The notes under the pieces: generated by a model
Seen by the model: the letters and a program-made list of their open reading frames with translations, nothing else
What the model was told of the DNA's origin: nothing
Database searches by the model: none
Program-made: the position numbers and the translations under genes
Shown: positions 49,436 to 59,236 of the stretch, in pieces
Numbering within the stretch: position 1 is the first letter of the stretch
Layout: each line of letters opens with the position of its first letter
Assembly (NCBI GenBank): GCA_903928915.1
Contig: CAIYSL010000125.1
Location: 47,195-111,194 of the forward strand
DNA length: 64,000 nt
Reading direction: 5' to 3'
Source of the DNA: an uncultured Syntrophobacterales bacterium
GTDB lineage: Bacteria; Desulfobacterota; Syntrophia; Syntrophales; UBA5619

Positions 49436-50925
49436 TCCCGCATCTCCAGGATGTCCAGCTTAAGTCTTCCGATCAGCCCCACCAGGTCGAGCTGGCGGTC
49501 GGCCTCGCCGCGGACGAAGCGGATGTGCGTCGCGTCGGCCGGCATCTGCCCCAAAACGGCATCGGCCGTCATCCAGCCGCCGCGGTTGCGCAGGTAGATC
49601 ACGTTCCAGGCATGGTAGAAGAATTTACCGCGCAGATATACCACCCCGGCCTCGACGTCGGCCGGCAGGCCTGCGGCCCGCGCGAGCGCCGCCAGGAGCG
49701 CGGCATGCTCGTTACAGTCCCCGGTCAGGTTTTCCAGCGTCTCGAGGGCGTTCGGTACCGAAAGAACCGGGACCTTCTTCAGGTTCGCGTGAACCCAGGC
49801 AACGAGCTTGGCGGCCTTGGCCTCATCGGAATCACCGGGGGAGACGATTGCGGCCGCCTTGTCCCGGAGCTTCGGATGGTCCGCCTGGACGAGCGGGGTC
49901 GCAGCGAGATACCTGTTCATCCCCCTGCCCTCCCCCCCCTCAGTCCCGATTGGGCCGGCCACGGGTTCCCGCCGGATCGTGAGCACGCCCTTTTCGTACC
50001 CCTGCCGGCCGCCTGCCAGAGCCAACTGCGTCGTCTCCGCTACCCCGTTCAGCCGAACCCGCAGCAGTTTCAGGGAGGCGGGGTCTCTGATGGGTTGAGA
50101 CGCGGTAACCGCCGCGATCTCCGTCAGGTCGGCGCTGAGTGCGCCTTCCAGGCCGTTCAACGCCTCCTCCCGGGTCGCCCGCTCCAGAACGATCCCCAGG
50201 AGACCCTCTTCCCGGAGCACCCCTCCGTCCGGATCGACCCAGGCAAACTGCTTCACCCCCAGGAGTTCTACCGACAGTTTGCGGACCTTCCGTTCACTCC
50301 CCATGACCCGCAGGGGCTCTTCGCCCAGGAACGTAATGCGCGCCGGTCTCTGACCGAGCGAAGCCGGATCGAACACAGAAACGGTCGTCGCCTCCCCGGG
50401 CTTCAGGCCGAGAGTACCGACGGACTCCAGGATTCCGCCGCCGAGGTAGGGCGCCTCGGTAAGATCGATCACGCGCTCGGCCTCCTCACCGGGGACCCCG
50501 ACCCGAACGGTCAACCTCTTCCCCGCGAGGGATCCCTGGGCACTGAAGCGAAAAAGATTCGACCCCAAGGTGAACCGGAAATCCCTGAGCCTCCCGTCGG
50601 CAGCGAGCCCGGCCTCGGTCCGGACGATCAGGGGCTGGACGACGCCCAGCGTGTTGATCTTCATGAACAGCTCCTCGGAAAACCCGAACCCGGCCCCGGT
50701 CCGGACGGTGCTGCGCCGGGCATAGCCGATCTTCCGGCCCCCCTGCAGGATATTCAGCCATGCTTCGCCTACGGTTCTCTCGGGTGCGACTGGGACCACA
50801 GCCGACCCGGGCCGCGAAAACAGACGATCCGCGACACCGAGGCGAAAGGCGAGCAGGATGCAGAACAGGAATATCGCCCCTGCCCCCGCGAGCCGCCACC
50901 GCCATATCCCTGCCGGGCGGCTCAT
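49432..50925 (-). CDS. Transglutaminase-like domain protein with N-terminal membrane anchor
   Basis: N-terminal TM AGAIFLFCILLAFRLG; C-terminal NLTGDCNEHAALLAALARAAGLPADVEAGVVY...FFYHAWNVIYLRNRGGWMTADAVLGQ (Cys-His-Asp triad). Confidence 0.87.
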   Translation of the reverse strand: MSRPAGIWRWRLAGAGAIFLFCILLAFRLGVADRLFSRPGSAVVPVAPERTVGEAWLNILQGGRKIGYARRSTVRTGAGFGFSEELFMKINTLGVVQPLIVRTEAGLAADGRLRDFRFTLGSNLFRFSAQGSLAGKRLTVRVGVPGEEAERVIDLTEAPYLGGGILESVGTLGLKPGEATTVSVFDPASLGQRPARITFLGEEPLRVMGSERKVRKLSVELLGVKQFAWVDPDGGVLREEGLLGIVLERATREEALNGLEGALSADLTEIAAVTASQPIRDPASLKLLRVRLNGVAETTQLALAGGRQGYEKGVLTIRREPVAGPIGTEGGEGRGMNRYLAATPLVQADHPKLRDKAAAIVSPGDSDEAKAAKLVAWVHANLKKVPVLSVPNALETLENLTGDCNEHAALLAALARAAGLPADVEAGVVYLRGKFFYHAWNVIYLRNRGGWMTADAVLGQMPADATHIRFVRGEADRQLDLVGLIGRLKLDILEMRE

Positions 50926-51038
50926 CGTCCAACCCCGCCGGATACCGGGAGTCCGGACGGCCTTCTCCGTGCCGCCTGGCGCATTCGTCTTGGCATTTAC
51001 TTAGCTCCTGTACCCCCCTGCCTTCACGGTAATGCGCA

Positions 51039-51067
51039 ATTATAGGCATCGAAAGCGGGGCTGTCAA
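51039..51067 (-). promoter_or_regulatory. Perfect consensus sigma70 promoter of the transglutaminase-ABC operon
   Basis: Minus strand TTGACA-N17-TATAAT. Confidence 0.85.
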
Positions 51068-51082
51068 TGCCGCGGAAGCCCG

Positions 51083-51103
51083 AAAAACCGCCTTGTCAGG
51101 CGG
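51083..51103 (-). terminator. Intrinsic terminator-like hairpin immediately upstream of the promoter
   Basis: Minus strand CCGCCT-GACA-AGGCGG-TTTTT. Confidence 0.6.
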
Positions 51104-51184
51104 CGCGGTTTCTGATAGCGTCCCGTGCGAATGGCAGTTTTCCCGGCAGTGGGGAGTGCAGACGACCGGTGGAGAGGAATTTCG

Positions 51185-52177
51185 GTGGAAGAGGATCGCT
51201 CCATAGAGCAGGCGAAGGAAGTACTGCGCATCGAGGCGGAGAGCATATTCAACCTGATCGCGAAGGTCGGGGAATCCTTTTCGCGCGCCGTCGAGCTGAT
51301 CTATCGGTGCAAGGGGCGGGTAATCGTCGCCGGAATCGGTAAATCAGGCCTGATCGGCAGGAAGATCGTGGCTACCCTGACCAGCACCGGTACGCAGGCG
51401 CTGTTTCTCCATCCGGTGGAGGGCCTCCACGGGGACCTGGGGATTGTAACGAAAGAGGACGTCCTGCTCGCTATCTCGCACAGCGGGGAGACTTCCGAGC
51501 TGAACATGATCATCGACAGCATCCGCGCACTCGGTGTTCCGCGGATCGCCTTTACGGGCAACACCTGCTCGACACTCGCCCAGACCTGCGACGTGGTGGT
51601 CGACGTGGGGGTATCACGGGAGGCCTGTCCCTTCGGCCTTGCGCCCACCTCCAGCTCGACCGCCGCCCTGGCCATGGGGGACGCCCTGGCCGTCGCTTTG
51701 ATCCAGCGGAGAAACTTTCAGCAAAAGGACTTCTTCAAATTCCATCCGGGCGGCAGTCTCGGTTCGCGGCTTCGCGCCAAGGTGCGGGATGTGATGATCG
51801 GAGGCGCCCAGATCCCCCGAGTCGCGGGCGACGCCTCGGTGCTCGCGGCGATCCGGGAGATGGATGAAAAGAACAAGGGGTTCGTGCTCGTCGCGGACGG
51901 GAACGATGTTCTGCACGGCATTCTGACCGACGGCGACATCCGCCGCCTCGTCCGCACCGGAAGGGATTTCCTGAACGAGCGGATCGATTCCTTCATGACC
52001 CGCAGCCCCAAGACCGTCCGGGCGGACATCTCCACGGCCCAGGCGATCGAACGGATGCAGCGCGACGAGATTACCACCCTCGTCGTTACCGACGACGCAG
52101 GCCGCCTGATAGGGTACATCCACCTCCACGACATCCTCGGCCGTGGCGGAACCCTGAAGATCGCCCTTGCCGACTAG
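51185..52177 (+). CDS. kdsD: Arabinose-5-phosphate isomerase (KpsF/GutQ family) with CBS pair
   Basis: GRVIVAGIGKSGLIGRKIVATLTSTGTQALFLHPVEGLHGDLGIVTKEDVLLAISHSGETSEL; CBS domains; GTG start with GGAGAGG upstream (alternative 51125). Confidence 0.93.
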   Translation: MEEDRSIEQAKEVLRIEAESIFNLIAKVGESFSRAVELIYRCKGRVIVAGIGKSGLIGRKIVATLTSTGTQALFLHPVEGLHGDLGIVTKEDVLLAISHSGETSELNMIIDSIRALGVPRIAFTGNTCSTLAQTCDVVVDVGVSREACPFGLAPTSSSTAALAMGDALAVALIQRRNFQQKDFFKFHPGGSLGSRLRAKVRDVMIGGAQIPRVAGDASVLAAIREMDEKNKGFVLVADGNDVLHGILTDGDIRRLVRTGRDFLNERIDSFMTRSPKTVRADISTAQAIERMQRDEITTLVVTDDAGRLIGYIHLHDILGRGGTLKIALAD

Positions 52178-52238
52178 CAAGCCGTCCGCTCCGGCGTTCC
52201 GGGGGTGTTTGTCAGGGAGCCGTGACCGGGAAAGAAGA

Positions 52239-52264
52239 GGGGGAACGTGGCGCCACGTTCCCCC
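52239..52264. terminator. Perfect 26-bp palindrome, probable (bidirectional) terminator between kdsD and tRNA-Val
   Basis: GGGGGAACGTGGCGCCACGTTCCCCC; followed on the minus strand by TCTTCTTTC. Confidence 0.65.
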
Positions 52265-52273
52265 CTGTCGTCA

Positions 52274-52348
52274 TGGTAGGCGGTACTGGGATTGAACCAG
52301 TGACTTCTACCGTGTGAAGGTAGCACTCTCCCGCTGAGTTAACCGCCC
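52274..52348 (-). tRNA. tRNA-Val (CAC), CCA encoded
   Basis: Reverse complement GGGCGGTTAACTCAGCGGGAGAGTGCTACCTTCACACGGTAGAAGTCACTGGTTCAATCCCAGTACCGCCTACCA; anticodon loop TTCACAC. Confidence 0.95.
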
Positions 52349-52396
52349 CTGCGCGGTATGCTATATCCTAACGGAATCGCCTTTTCAAGCGAAAAA

Positions 52397-53212
52397 TCAT
52401 CTCTCCTGCGCTTTCACCAGTGAGCCGTACCATTGCGGCCTTCTGTCCCCGAGGAGATCGTTGTAGGGATTCAACGCTTTATCCCGTGACCTTCCTACCT
52501 CGATTTCGACCACCCCCACCTCCGCGGAGGTTTCACCGGCACGACGGAGGATCGTCCCGTCGGCCCCGATGAGCTGACTCTTTCCCGTAAAGCGGAGCTC
52601 CTTTCCCCCCCGCGCCTCGGTCCCGATCCGATTAGCCGTCACCGCAGCGACCCGGTTTTCCAGGCAGCGCGTGACCATCGCGTCCTGGCAGAAGGGAAGG
52701 ACCAGATTGGCAGGGTGGCAGAGGATATCCGCCCCCGCGAGGGCAAGAACCCGTGCCGTTTCCGGGAATAGCCAGTCGAAGCAGATCATCATTCCGACCC
52801 GGCAGGGTCCGATGTCGTGCACGGCCAGCCCCCGGTCCCCCGGGTCGAACCAGAGCGTCTCTTCAAGAAAAAGATGGAGCTTCCGGTAGGTGGCGATGTA
52901 CCCGCCGGGACCCACGAGGACCGCGGCGTTGTACAGACGATCCCCGGCCCGTTCGATCATCCCGGCAACGATGTGCGCGCCGCGTCGCCCGGCGAGCCCC
53001 GAGAGGGCCTGCACGGTCCTCCCCGCCGGTATCTCCTCCCCGAGCAGTTCTGCTTCCCGACGGGAGGTGAAGAGATACCCCGTCGCACAGAGCTCGGGCA
53101 GGACAATCAGGTCTGCCTCCAGGCCGTCGAGGAGCAGCCCGATCGTCAGGAGATTCCTCTCGGTCTCCCCGAAAACCGGCGCGAATTGGATGAATCCCGC
53201 CTTCATGGGCAT
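52397..53212 (-). CDS. Carbon-nitrogen hydrolase (nitrilase superfamily)
   Basis: IVLPELCATGYLF (Glu), RKLHLFLEE (Lys), VGMMICFDWLFPETAR (Cys). Confidence 0.92.
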   Translation of the reverse strand: MPMKAGFIQFAPVFGETERNLLTIGLLLDGLEADLIVLPELCATGYLFTSRREAELLGEEIPAGRTVQALSGLAGRRGAHIVAGMIERAGDRLYNAAVLVGPGGYIATYRKLHLFLEETLWFDPGDRGLAVHDIGPCRVGMMICFDWLFPETARVLALAGADILCHPANLVLPFCQDAMVTRCLENRVAAVTANRIGTEARGGKELRFTGKSQLIGADGTILRRAGETSAEVGVVEIEVGRSRDKALNPYNDLLGDRRPQWYGSLVKAQER

Positions 53213-53343
53213 GCCTCCTTCTGCGTTGCCGATATCCTACGCCATGCCCGAGGGGTTGTAAAGCTTCTGCTTCGCTGCGGCGGCGCAGTACCCGATTGCG
53301 GGCACGTTCTCGGCGGCGGCGGACCGAATCACAGCGCGCAAAG

Positions 53344-53377
53344 AAAGGGCCGCGGTCCTTCGACCACGGCCCTTTCC
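53344..53377 (-). terminator. Intrinsic terminator downstream of the thiolase gene
   Basis: GAAAGGGCCGCGGTC-CTTC-GACCACGGCCCTTTC, 14/15 paired, TTTCTTT context on the minus strand. Confidence 0.75.
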
Positions 53378-53476
53378 GTCTCGGGTTACGGCGTTCGGGA
53401 GCGCGTTCGCCCCGCGTGCACAGGAAGATGAGAGATTCCGCGTCAGCTTCCGCAGGAAGTCAGGTTCCGCACGTTC

Positions 53477-54673
53477 CTACAGCATTTCATAGATGCCCGC
53501 TGCACCCATTCCGCCACCGATACACATCGAAACGATTCCCCGTTTCGCCTTCCGCCGCTTCAGCTCGTGGAGCAGTTGGGCGGTCAGTTTCGCGCCGGTG
53601 CACCCCAGAGGGTGGCCGAGGGCGATGGCGCCGCCGTTGGGGTTGATATCCCCGGCCGTGAGCCGGTCTTCGATGCCGATCTTCCGGATCGAATACAGGG
53701 CCTGCGAAGCAAAGGCCTCGTTGATCTCGAACACGTCGATGTCCTTTGTCGCGAGCCCCGCCATCCTCAGAACCTTGGGGATTGCATAGGCAGGTCCAAC
53801 CCCCATCTCCTCGGCCTTGCATCCCGCCACGGCGAAGTAGGCAAGCCGCGCGATCGGCCGGACGCCGAGCGCCTTTGCTTTGTCCGCCGACATCAGCAGG
53901 CAGAAGGCGGCGCCGTCGGTCATCTGCGACGAATTTGCCGCGGTGACATTCCCCCCCTGCCTGAACGGAGACTTCAGCTTGGCCATGTCCTCAAGCTTTG
54001 CCGGCCAGCGCACACCGTCGTCGGTGTCGAACACAAACTTTTCGCGGACGCGTTTGCCGTTCTTCAGGACTTTGTATTTGTACGCCGTGATCGGGACGAT
54101 CTCCTCCTTGAATTTTCCCGCCTTGATCGCCTCGTACGCCCTGCGGTTGCTCTCCATCCCGAACTTATCCATGTCCTCCCGGGAAATGTGGTAGTCGACG
54201 GCCACGTTCTCGGCCGTCACCCCCATGCTCACGTACACCATCGGCATCGAACCGTCGTAGGCCCAGTCCGGACTGGGGCGGGCCGTGTTTCCCCCCATAG
54301 GGATGTGGGACATGGTTTCGCATCCGCCGGCCACGATCACCTCGGACCAGCCCGCGCGGATCTTGGCAGTGGCGTCGGCAATCGACTGGATTCCCGAAGA
54401 ACAGAACCGGTTGATCGTCATCCCGCAGGCCGACACCGGCAGCCCGGCGCCCATGGCGATGATCCTGCCGAGATTCACCCCCTGTTCGGCTTCGGGAAAG
54501 GAACAGCCGACGATCACATCGTCCACATCCTCCCCTTTTAGTTCGGGAACGCGCGCCAGCAGGCCTTTCAGGACCTGAATCCCTATCTCATCCCCTCGCG
54601 TTGCGGCGAGACCGCCCCGTTTGTACCGCCCGCCGGGACTTCTGACCGCTTTGACAATCACAGCATCACTCAT
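53477..54673 (-). CDS. Acetyl-CoA acyltransferase (thiolase)
   Basis: INRFCSSGIQSIADATAKI...INEAFASQALYSIRKI...NPNGGAIALGHPLGCTGAKLTAQLLHEL...SMCIGGGMGAAGIYE. Confidence 0.96.
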   Translation of the reverse strand: MSDAVIVKAVRSPGGRYKRGGLAATRGDEIGIQVLKGLLARVPELKGEDVDDVIVGCSFPEAEQGVNLGRIIAMGAGLPVSACGMTINRFCSSGIQSIADATAKIRAGWSEVIVAGGCETMSHIPMGGNTARPSPDWAYDGSMPMVYVSMGVTAENVAVDYHISREDMDKFGMESNRRAYEAIKAGKFKEEIVPITAYKYKVLKNGKRVREKFVFDTDDGVRWPAKLEDMAKLKSPFRQGGNVTAANSSQMTDGAAFCLLMSADKAKALGVRPIARLAYFAVAGCKAEEMGVGPAYAIPKVLRMAGLATKDIDVFEINEAFASQALYSIRKIGIEDRLTAGDINPNGGAIALGHPLGCTGAKLTAQLLHELKRRKAKRGIVSMCIGGGMGAAGIYEML

Positions 54674-54749
54674 GATCTTCCTCCTTTTCCAACGCCCGGG
54701 TCCGCGGCGGCTATCCGCGAGCGCTTCGAGCCGCCGCCCTCGGCCCCTG

Positions 54750-57170
54750 TCAGTTCCGCAACGGCTTGCCGGTGTTGAGCATGTACATGATCCTGTCCTG
54801 AGTCCGCTTTTCTCCCAAGAGACTCAGGAAGGCTTCCCGTTCGAGGGCCAGGATCTCCTCTTCGGTCACCAGCGTCCCTTCGGCGCAGTCACCGCCGGAG
54901 AGGATGGCCGCAACCTTGCGGGCCACATGGAGGTCGTAATCGGTGGCGAAATTGCCGTGCCGCATGTTGTACAGGACCGCCTCGGCCATACCGCGGAAGT
55001 TCTCCCCCATCACCGGGATCAGGGCCTGTTTCGGCGTGCGGTAGAACTTCGCCAGCCCGAGGACCGCCTGCTTAGCGTCCCAGAGCTGCTGATCCCTCCC
55101 GAGACTGATGCTTTCGGTCCTGCGGATGTATCCGAGTTCCATCCCCTCCACGGCGCTGGTCGCCACTTTCGCCGTGGCAATGTTCTCGAAGGCCTTGGCG
55201 TACAGCTGCTGGAGGTTCATGCCGCTATCGACGACGCCGTCGGGCAGCCCTTCGGTCATGCGCACCATCAACTCTTTGCATCCTCCGCCCGCGGGAATGA
55301 CTCCTACCCCCACCTCGACGAGGCCGATGTAGGTTTCGCCGCAGGGTTGACACTTCGCCGCGTGCATGGACATCTCGCAGCCTCCGCCGAGGGCGAGTCC
55401 CGCCGGGGCGCTCACCACGGGCTTGGACAGGTACTTCATCCGCATGTTGGCGTTCTGGAATCCGGCGATGGACTGTTCGATGAGGTCCCAATCACCCCGC
55501 TGGACGCCGATGAGAACCTTGAATATATTGGCCCCGGCGGAAAAATTCGCCCCGTGGTTTCCCACGACCATTCCGAGAAAATCCTTCTCCACCACGGAGC
55601 AGCTCTCGTGGATCATCTCGATCATCCCGTCGTCCACGGCATTCATCTTCGTGTGGAACTCCAAGCATGCCACCCCGTCGCCGATATCGATCAGCGTCGC
55701 ACTTGCGTTCTTCCGCACAACTTTGTCGCGCTCCTTCAGTTCGGGAAGCAGGATGATCCGCGGGTTCGCCTCCAGCTTCAGGTACTCCTTCCGTTCGAAA
55801 TCGTAGTAGTACCTGCCGTCCTCTTTCCGGAGGTAGAAGGACTCGCAGCCCTTCTTCAGCATCTCCTCGATCTTCTTCGGGACCTTCTTCTTGAGCCGCT
55901 TCATGGTCTCGACCGCTTCCCGGACGCCGACGGCATCCCAGGTCTCGAAGGGGCCGAGTTCGTGGTTGTAGCCCCACTTCATGGCGTTGTCGATGCCGAC
56001 GATGTTCTCACAAATCTCGGGGATCCGGTTGGCGGCGTAGATGAAGTTGTTGCAGAGGTACTCGCGGGTAACGTCGGCCGCCACATCGCTGCCGTTGAAC
56101 ACCAGCTTCACGGTAGCCGCGACCCCCTCATCCGCCTTTCGCTTCGCGTCCGAGACGGAGGCATACTTCGGCTTTGTCGCGGGCACGTATTCCATTGTGC
56201 GGTAGTCGAGGACGAGCTTCCCCTTCTTCCCGTCGGCGCCTTTGGTCCGTTTGTAGAACCCCTGTTTGGTCTTGTTGCCGAGCCATTTCAGCTCGATCAT
56301 CTTCTTCATCAATTCGCTCGGGGCGAAGATCTCCCGCATCTCGTCGTCGGGAACCGCCGCGTACAGGTTCGACGAGACGTGATGGGCCGTGTCGAGGCCG
56401 ACGAGGTCGAGCGTCCCGAAGATGGATGAACCCGGCCGTCCCAGTGCCTTACCGATGATCGCATCGAGTTCGTCGATCCGCAGGTTCTTTTCCGCCATGA
56501 TGCGGATGGCGTTGGAGATGTCGAAAGAGCCGATGCGGTTGCCGATGAAATTCGGGACGTCTTTGCAGATGACGACGCCTTTCCCCAGCACCTGTTCGCA
56601 GAACCGGGTCATGAATGCCGTCACTTCGGGTTTTGTCTCTTCCCCCGGGATGATTTCAAGCAGTTTCATGTACCGCGGCGGGTTGAAGAAGTGGGTCCCG
56701 AGAAATCGCTCCTTCAGCTTCGGCCCGAAGTTAGTCTTGATGTCTCCGATCGGGATGCCGGAGGTGTTCGTGGTTACGATGCAGTCGGGCTTGACGACCT
56801 TTTCCACCTTTGCCAGGAGTTCCTGCTTGATCTTCAGGTTTTCCACGACCACCTCGATGACCCAGTCGGCTTCGGCCAGCCAGCCGAGGTTGTCTTCGAA
56901 ATTTCCCGTACGGATCATCGCGGCGTTCTTATTCGTGTAGAACGCGGCGGGTTTCGCCTTTACCGCCCCCTCCAGCCCCCTTGCCGCAAAGCGGTTGCGC
57001 CAGGCGGGGCTCTTTTCGTTCAGCCCCTGGGCCTTGTCGGCATCGGTGAGTTCAAAGGGGATGATGTCCAGCAAATCGCACGGGATCCCAGCGTTGGTCA
57101 GATGGGCGGCGATGGTGGCGCCCATCACCCCCGCACCGAGGACGGCTGCTTTTTTTATTTCGTACGCCAT
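54750..57170 (-). CDS. 3-hydroxyacyl-CoA dehydrogenase / enoyl-CoA hydratase fusion (dehydrogenase N-terminal)
   Basis: AAVLGAGVMGATIAAHLTNAGIPCDLLDI...GTHFFNPPRYMKLLEIIPG...NHGANFSAGANIF...GLALGGGCEMSMHA. Confidence 0.94.
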   Translation of the reverse strand: MAYEIKKAAVLGAGVMGATIAAHLTNAGIPCDLLDIIPFELTDADKAQGLNEKSPAWRNRFAARGLEGAVKAKPAAFYTNKNAAMIRTGNFEDNLGWLAEADWVIEVVVENLKIKQELLAKVEKVVKPDCIVTTNTSGIPIGDIKTNFGPKLKERFLGTHFFNPPRYMKLLEIIPGEETKPEVTAFMTRFCEQVLGKGVVICKDVPNFIGNRIGSFDISNAIRIMAEKNLRIDELDAIIGKALGRPGSSIFGTLDLVGLDTAHHVSSNLYAAVPDDEMREIFAPSELMKKMIELKWLGNKTKQGFYKRTKGADGKKGKLVLDYRTMEYVPATKPKYASVSDAKRKADEGVAATVKLVFNGSDVAADVTREYLCNNFIYAANRIPEICENIVGIDNAMKWGYNHELGPFETWDAVGVREAVETMKRLKKKVPKKIEEMLKKGCESFYLRKEDGRYYYDFERKEYLKLEANPRIILLPELKERDKVVRKNASATLIDIGDGVACLEFHTKMNAVDDGMIEMIHESCSVVEKDFLGMVVGNHGANFSAGANIFKVLIGVQRGDWDLIEQSIAGFQNANMRMKYLSKPVVSAPAGLALGGGCEMSMHAAKCQPCGETYIGLVEVGVGVIPAGGGCKELMVRMTEGLPDGVVDSGMNLQQLYAKAFENIATAKVATSAVEGMELGYIRRTESISLGRDQQLWDAKQAVLGLAKFYRTPKQALIPVMGENFRGMAEAVLYNMRHGNFATDYDLHVARKVAAILSGGDCAEGTLVTEEEILALEREAFLSLLGEKRTQDRIMYMLNTGKPLRN

Positions 57171-57277
57171 AGTATTCCTCCTGTTCGCTTCGCGCGGGGA
57201 TCGTCGATTCCTGCCCGCAGGTCAGATCGCCGTTCCGCGCACTTCCCGCCGCATCAGGCGGCGCGTGTTCACCCTGC

Positions 57278-59137
57278 TCAGCAGGTGAAGGATTCGTCAG
57301 CCATTTCGATCGGGATCTTCTCCTCGGACTTTATCGCCCCGCATCGAGCCTTCACCGTGCAGAGGATCTCGACGGCGAAGAATTTCGCCGCTGCTACCTT
57401 TCCCTGATAGAAGGCGACATCGGCGTTCTCATGCACCAGGCTGCGCTGCTTCCCCTTTGCATCTTCGGCCCCGGCCTCGCTGTAGATCGCTTTGAGTCTC
57501 TCCGTCGCGATCGCAGCCGACTGCAGCAGGAAGTGCCCGATCAGCACATCGCCGAAAATATCGAGGTACGGCGATGCATTCAGTATCGGGATGAGGAAGC
57601 TCGAGCTCTTCCCCAGTTGGGCGAGCGTCATGGTCATATCCACCAGGGCGTTGTAGGCCTCTTCGAGCCGTTCGGCATAGGGCTTGAGTTCGGCATTGCC
57701 CTTGGTCTTGGCGATGGTCGCACCGACCTCGCCGAAGAGATTCATGACATTCATCCCCTTCTTCTGCCCGAGCTGCCGGCCCACCAGATTGAGGGACTGA
57801 ATCCCGTTTGTCCCTTCGTAGATGGGGGTGATCTTGCAGTCCCGCAGATACTGCTCCATCGGATATTCCTGGCAGTACCCGTAACCGCCGTAGACATCGA
57901 TCGCCTTGGAGCAGATTTCCATCGCCCGGTCGGAGGAGTAGGCCTTGCAGACCGACGTCAGCAGGTCCACGAGCCCTTGCCACTTCTCGCATTCTGCCGG
58001 AACCGCCCTTGCCATATCCATGCAGTAGGCGGTGAAGTAGTTCAGGGCCCGGATCCCCTCCACGTGGGCCTTCATCCACAGGAGATCCCGCCGGACATCG
58101 GGATGCTGGATGATCGGTACCGCCTTTGCATCGGGATTCTTCATCTCCCAGACGGGTGCGCTTTGAATCCGCTCCTTAGCATAGGCAATGGCATGCTCCA
58201 ATGCGGCCGAGGCGACGCCGAGCCCCTGCATCCCCACGTCGAACCGTGCGCCGTTCATCATCAGGAACATGATCCGCATCCCTTCCCGTTCTTTGCCGAG
58301 CAGTTCGCCGATGCACTTCCCCTCGTCGCCGAAATTGAGCGTACAGGTTGCCGATCCCTTGATACCCATCTTGTGTTCGATGTTGCCCGTGTGGACGTCA
58401 TTCGGCTCGCCGAGGCTGCCGTCGGGATTTACCCGGATCTTGGGCACGATAAAGATCGAGATGCCGCCCGTGCCGGGAGGGTCCCCCTCGATCCGTGCAA
58501 GAACCGGATGGACGATGTTTTCCGCGAGGTCATGGTCCCCGCAGGAGATGAAGCATTTCGACCCGGTTATGCTGAAGGTGCCGTCGGGCAGCCGTTTGGC
58601 CGAGGTCTTCAACGCACCGACATCGCTCCCCGCCCCGGGTTCCGTCAGGCACATCGTCCCCATCCACTGACCGGAAAACATCTTGTACATGTACTTGTTC
58701 TTCAGCTCCTCCGTCCCAAAATGTTCGACCAGACTGGCCGCTCCGTGGGTGAGGCCCGGATACATCAGCAGGGCGAAATTGGCGGCGTGGCAGTGTTCGA
58801 GACTGGCGGCCGCCAGGAGTACCGGCATGCCCTGACCACCCACGTCAGGCGATGAGGTCGGACAGAGCCAGCCCGCTTCGACGTACTTCTTGACTGCGTC
58901 GTGATAACTCTTCGGCACTGAGACCTTTCCATCCTTCAGCGTACATCCTTCCTTGTCTCCCGCGGCGAAGGTGGGAAGGATGACGTTGACGGCCATTTTT
59001 TTCGCCTCGCTCATCATCAGCAAGGCATCCTCCCGGGAGAAATCCTTGAACGTCTCCGTCTGGAACAGCTTCTCGATGTTCAAGACCTCGAACAGAAGAA
59101 ACTCCTGATCCCTCTCATTCACCAGCAAATTACTCAT
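57278..59137 (-). CDS. Acyl-CoA dehydrogenase (long form with C-terminal extension)
   Basis: MCLTEPGAGSDVGALKTSAKRLPDGTFSITGSKCFISCGDHDL...YGGYGYCQEYPMEQYLRDCKITPIYEGTNGIQSLNLVGR. Confidence 0.96.
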   Translation of the reverse strand: MSNLLVNERDQEFLLFEVLNIEKLFQTETFKDFSREDALLMMSEAKKMAVNVILPTFAAGDKEGCTLKDGKVSVPKSYHDAVKKYVEAGWLCPTSSPDVGGQGMPVLLAAASLEHCHAANFALLMYPGLTHGAASLVEHFGTEELKNKYMYKMFSGQWMGTMCLTEPGAGSDVGALKTSAKRLPDGTFSITGSKCFISCGDHDLAENIVHPVLARIEGDPPGTGGISIFIVPKIRVNPDGSLGEPNDVHTGNIEHKMGIKGSATCTLNFGDEGKCIGELLGKEREGMRIMFLMMNGARFDVGMQGLGVASAALEHAIAYAKERIQSAPVWEMKNPDAKAVPIIQHPDVRRDLLWMKAHVEGIRALNYFTAYCMDMARAVPAECEKWQGLVDLLTSVCKAYSSDRAMEICSKAIDVYGGYGYCQEYPMEQYLRDCKITPIYEGTNGIQSLNLVGRQLGQKKGMNVMNLFGEVGATIAKTKGNAELKPYAERLEEAYNALVDMTMTLAQLGKSSSFLIPILNASPYLDIFGDVLIGHFLLQSAAIATERLKAIYSEAGAEDAKGKQRSLVHENADVAFYQGKVAAAKFFAVEILCTVKARCGAIKSEEKIPIEMADESFTC

Positions 59138-59236
59138 ACCCTGGCCCCCCTTTCGCTTCTGCTAAGACTGGATTTCGACAACCCTGCGTCCGGCGATTCC
59201 GTTTCTCAGGGTCTCCGCGTACACCCGTCCGCGTGT

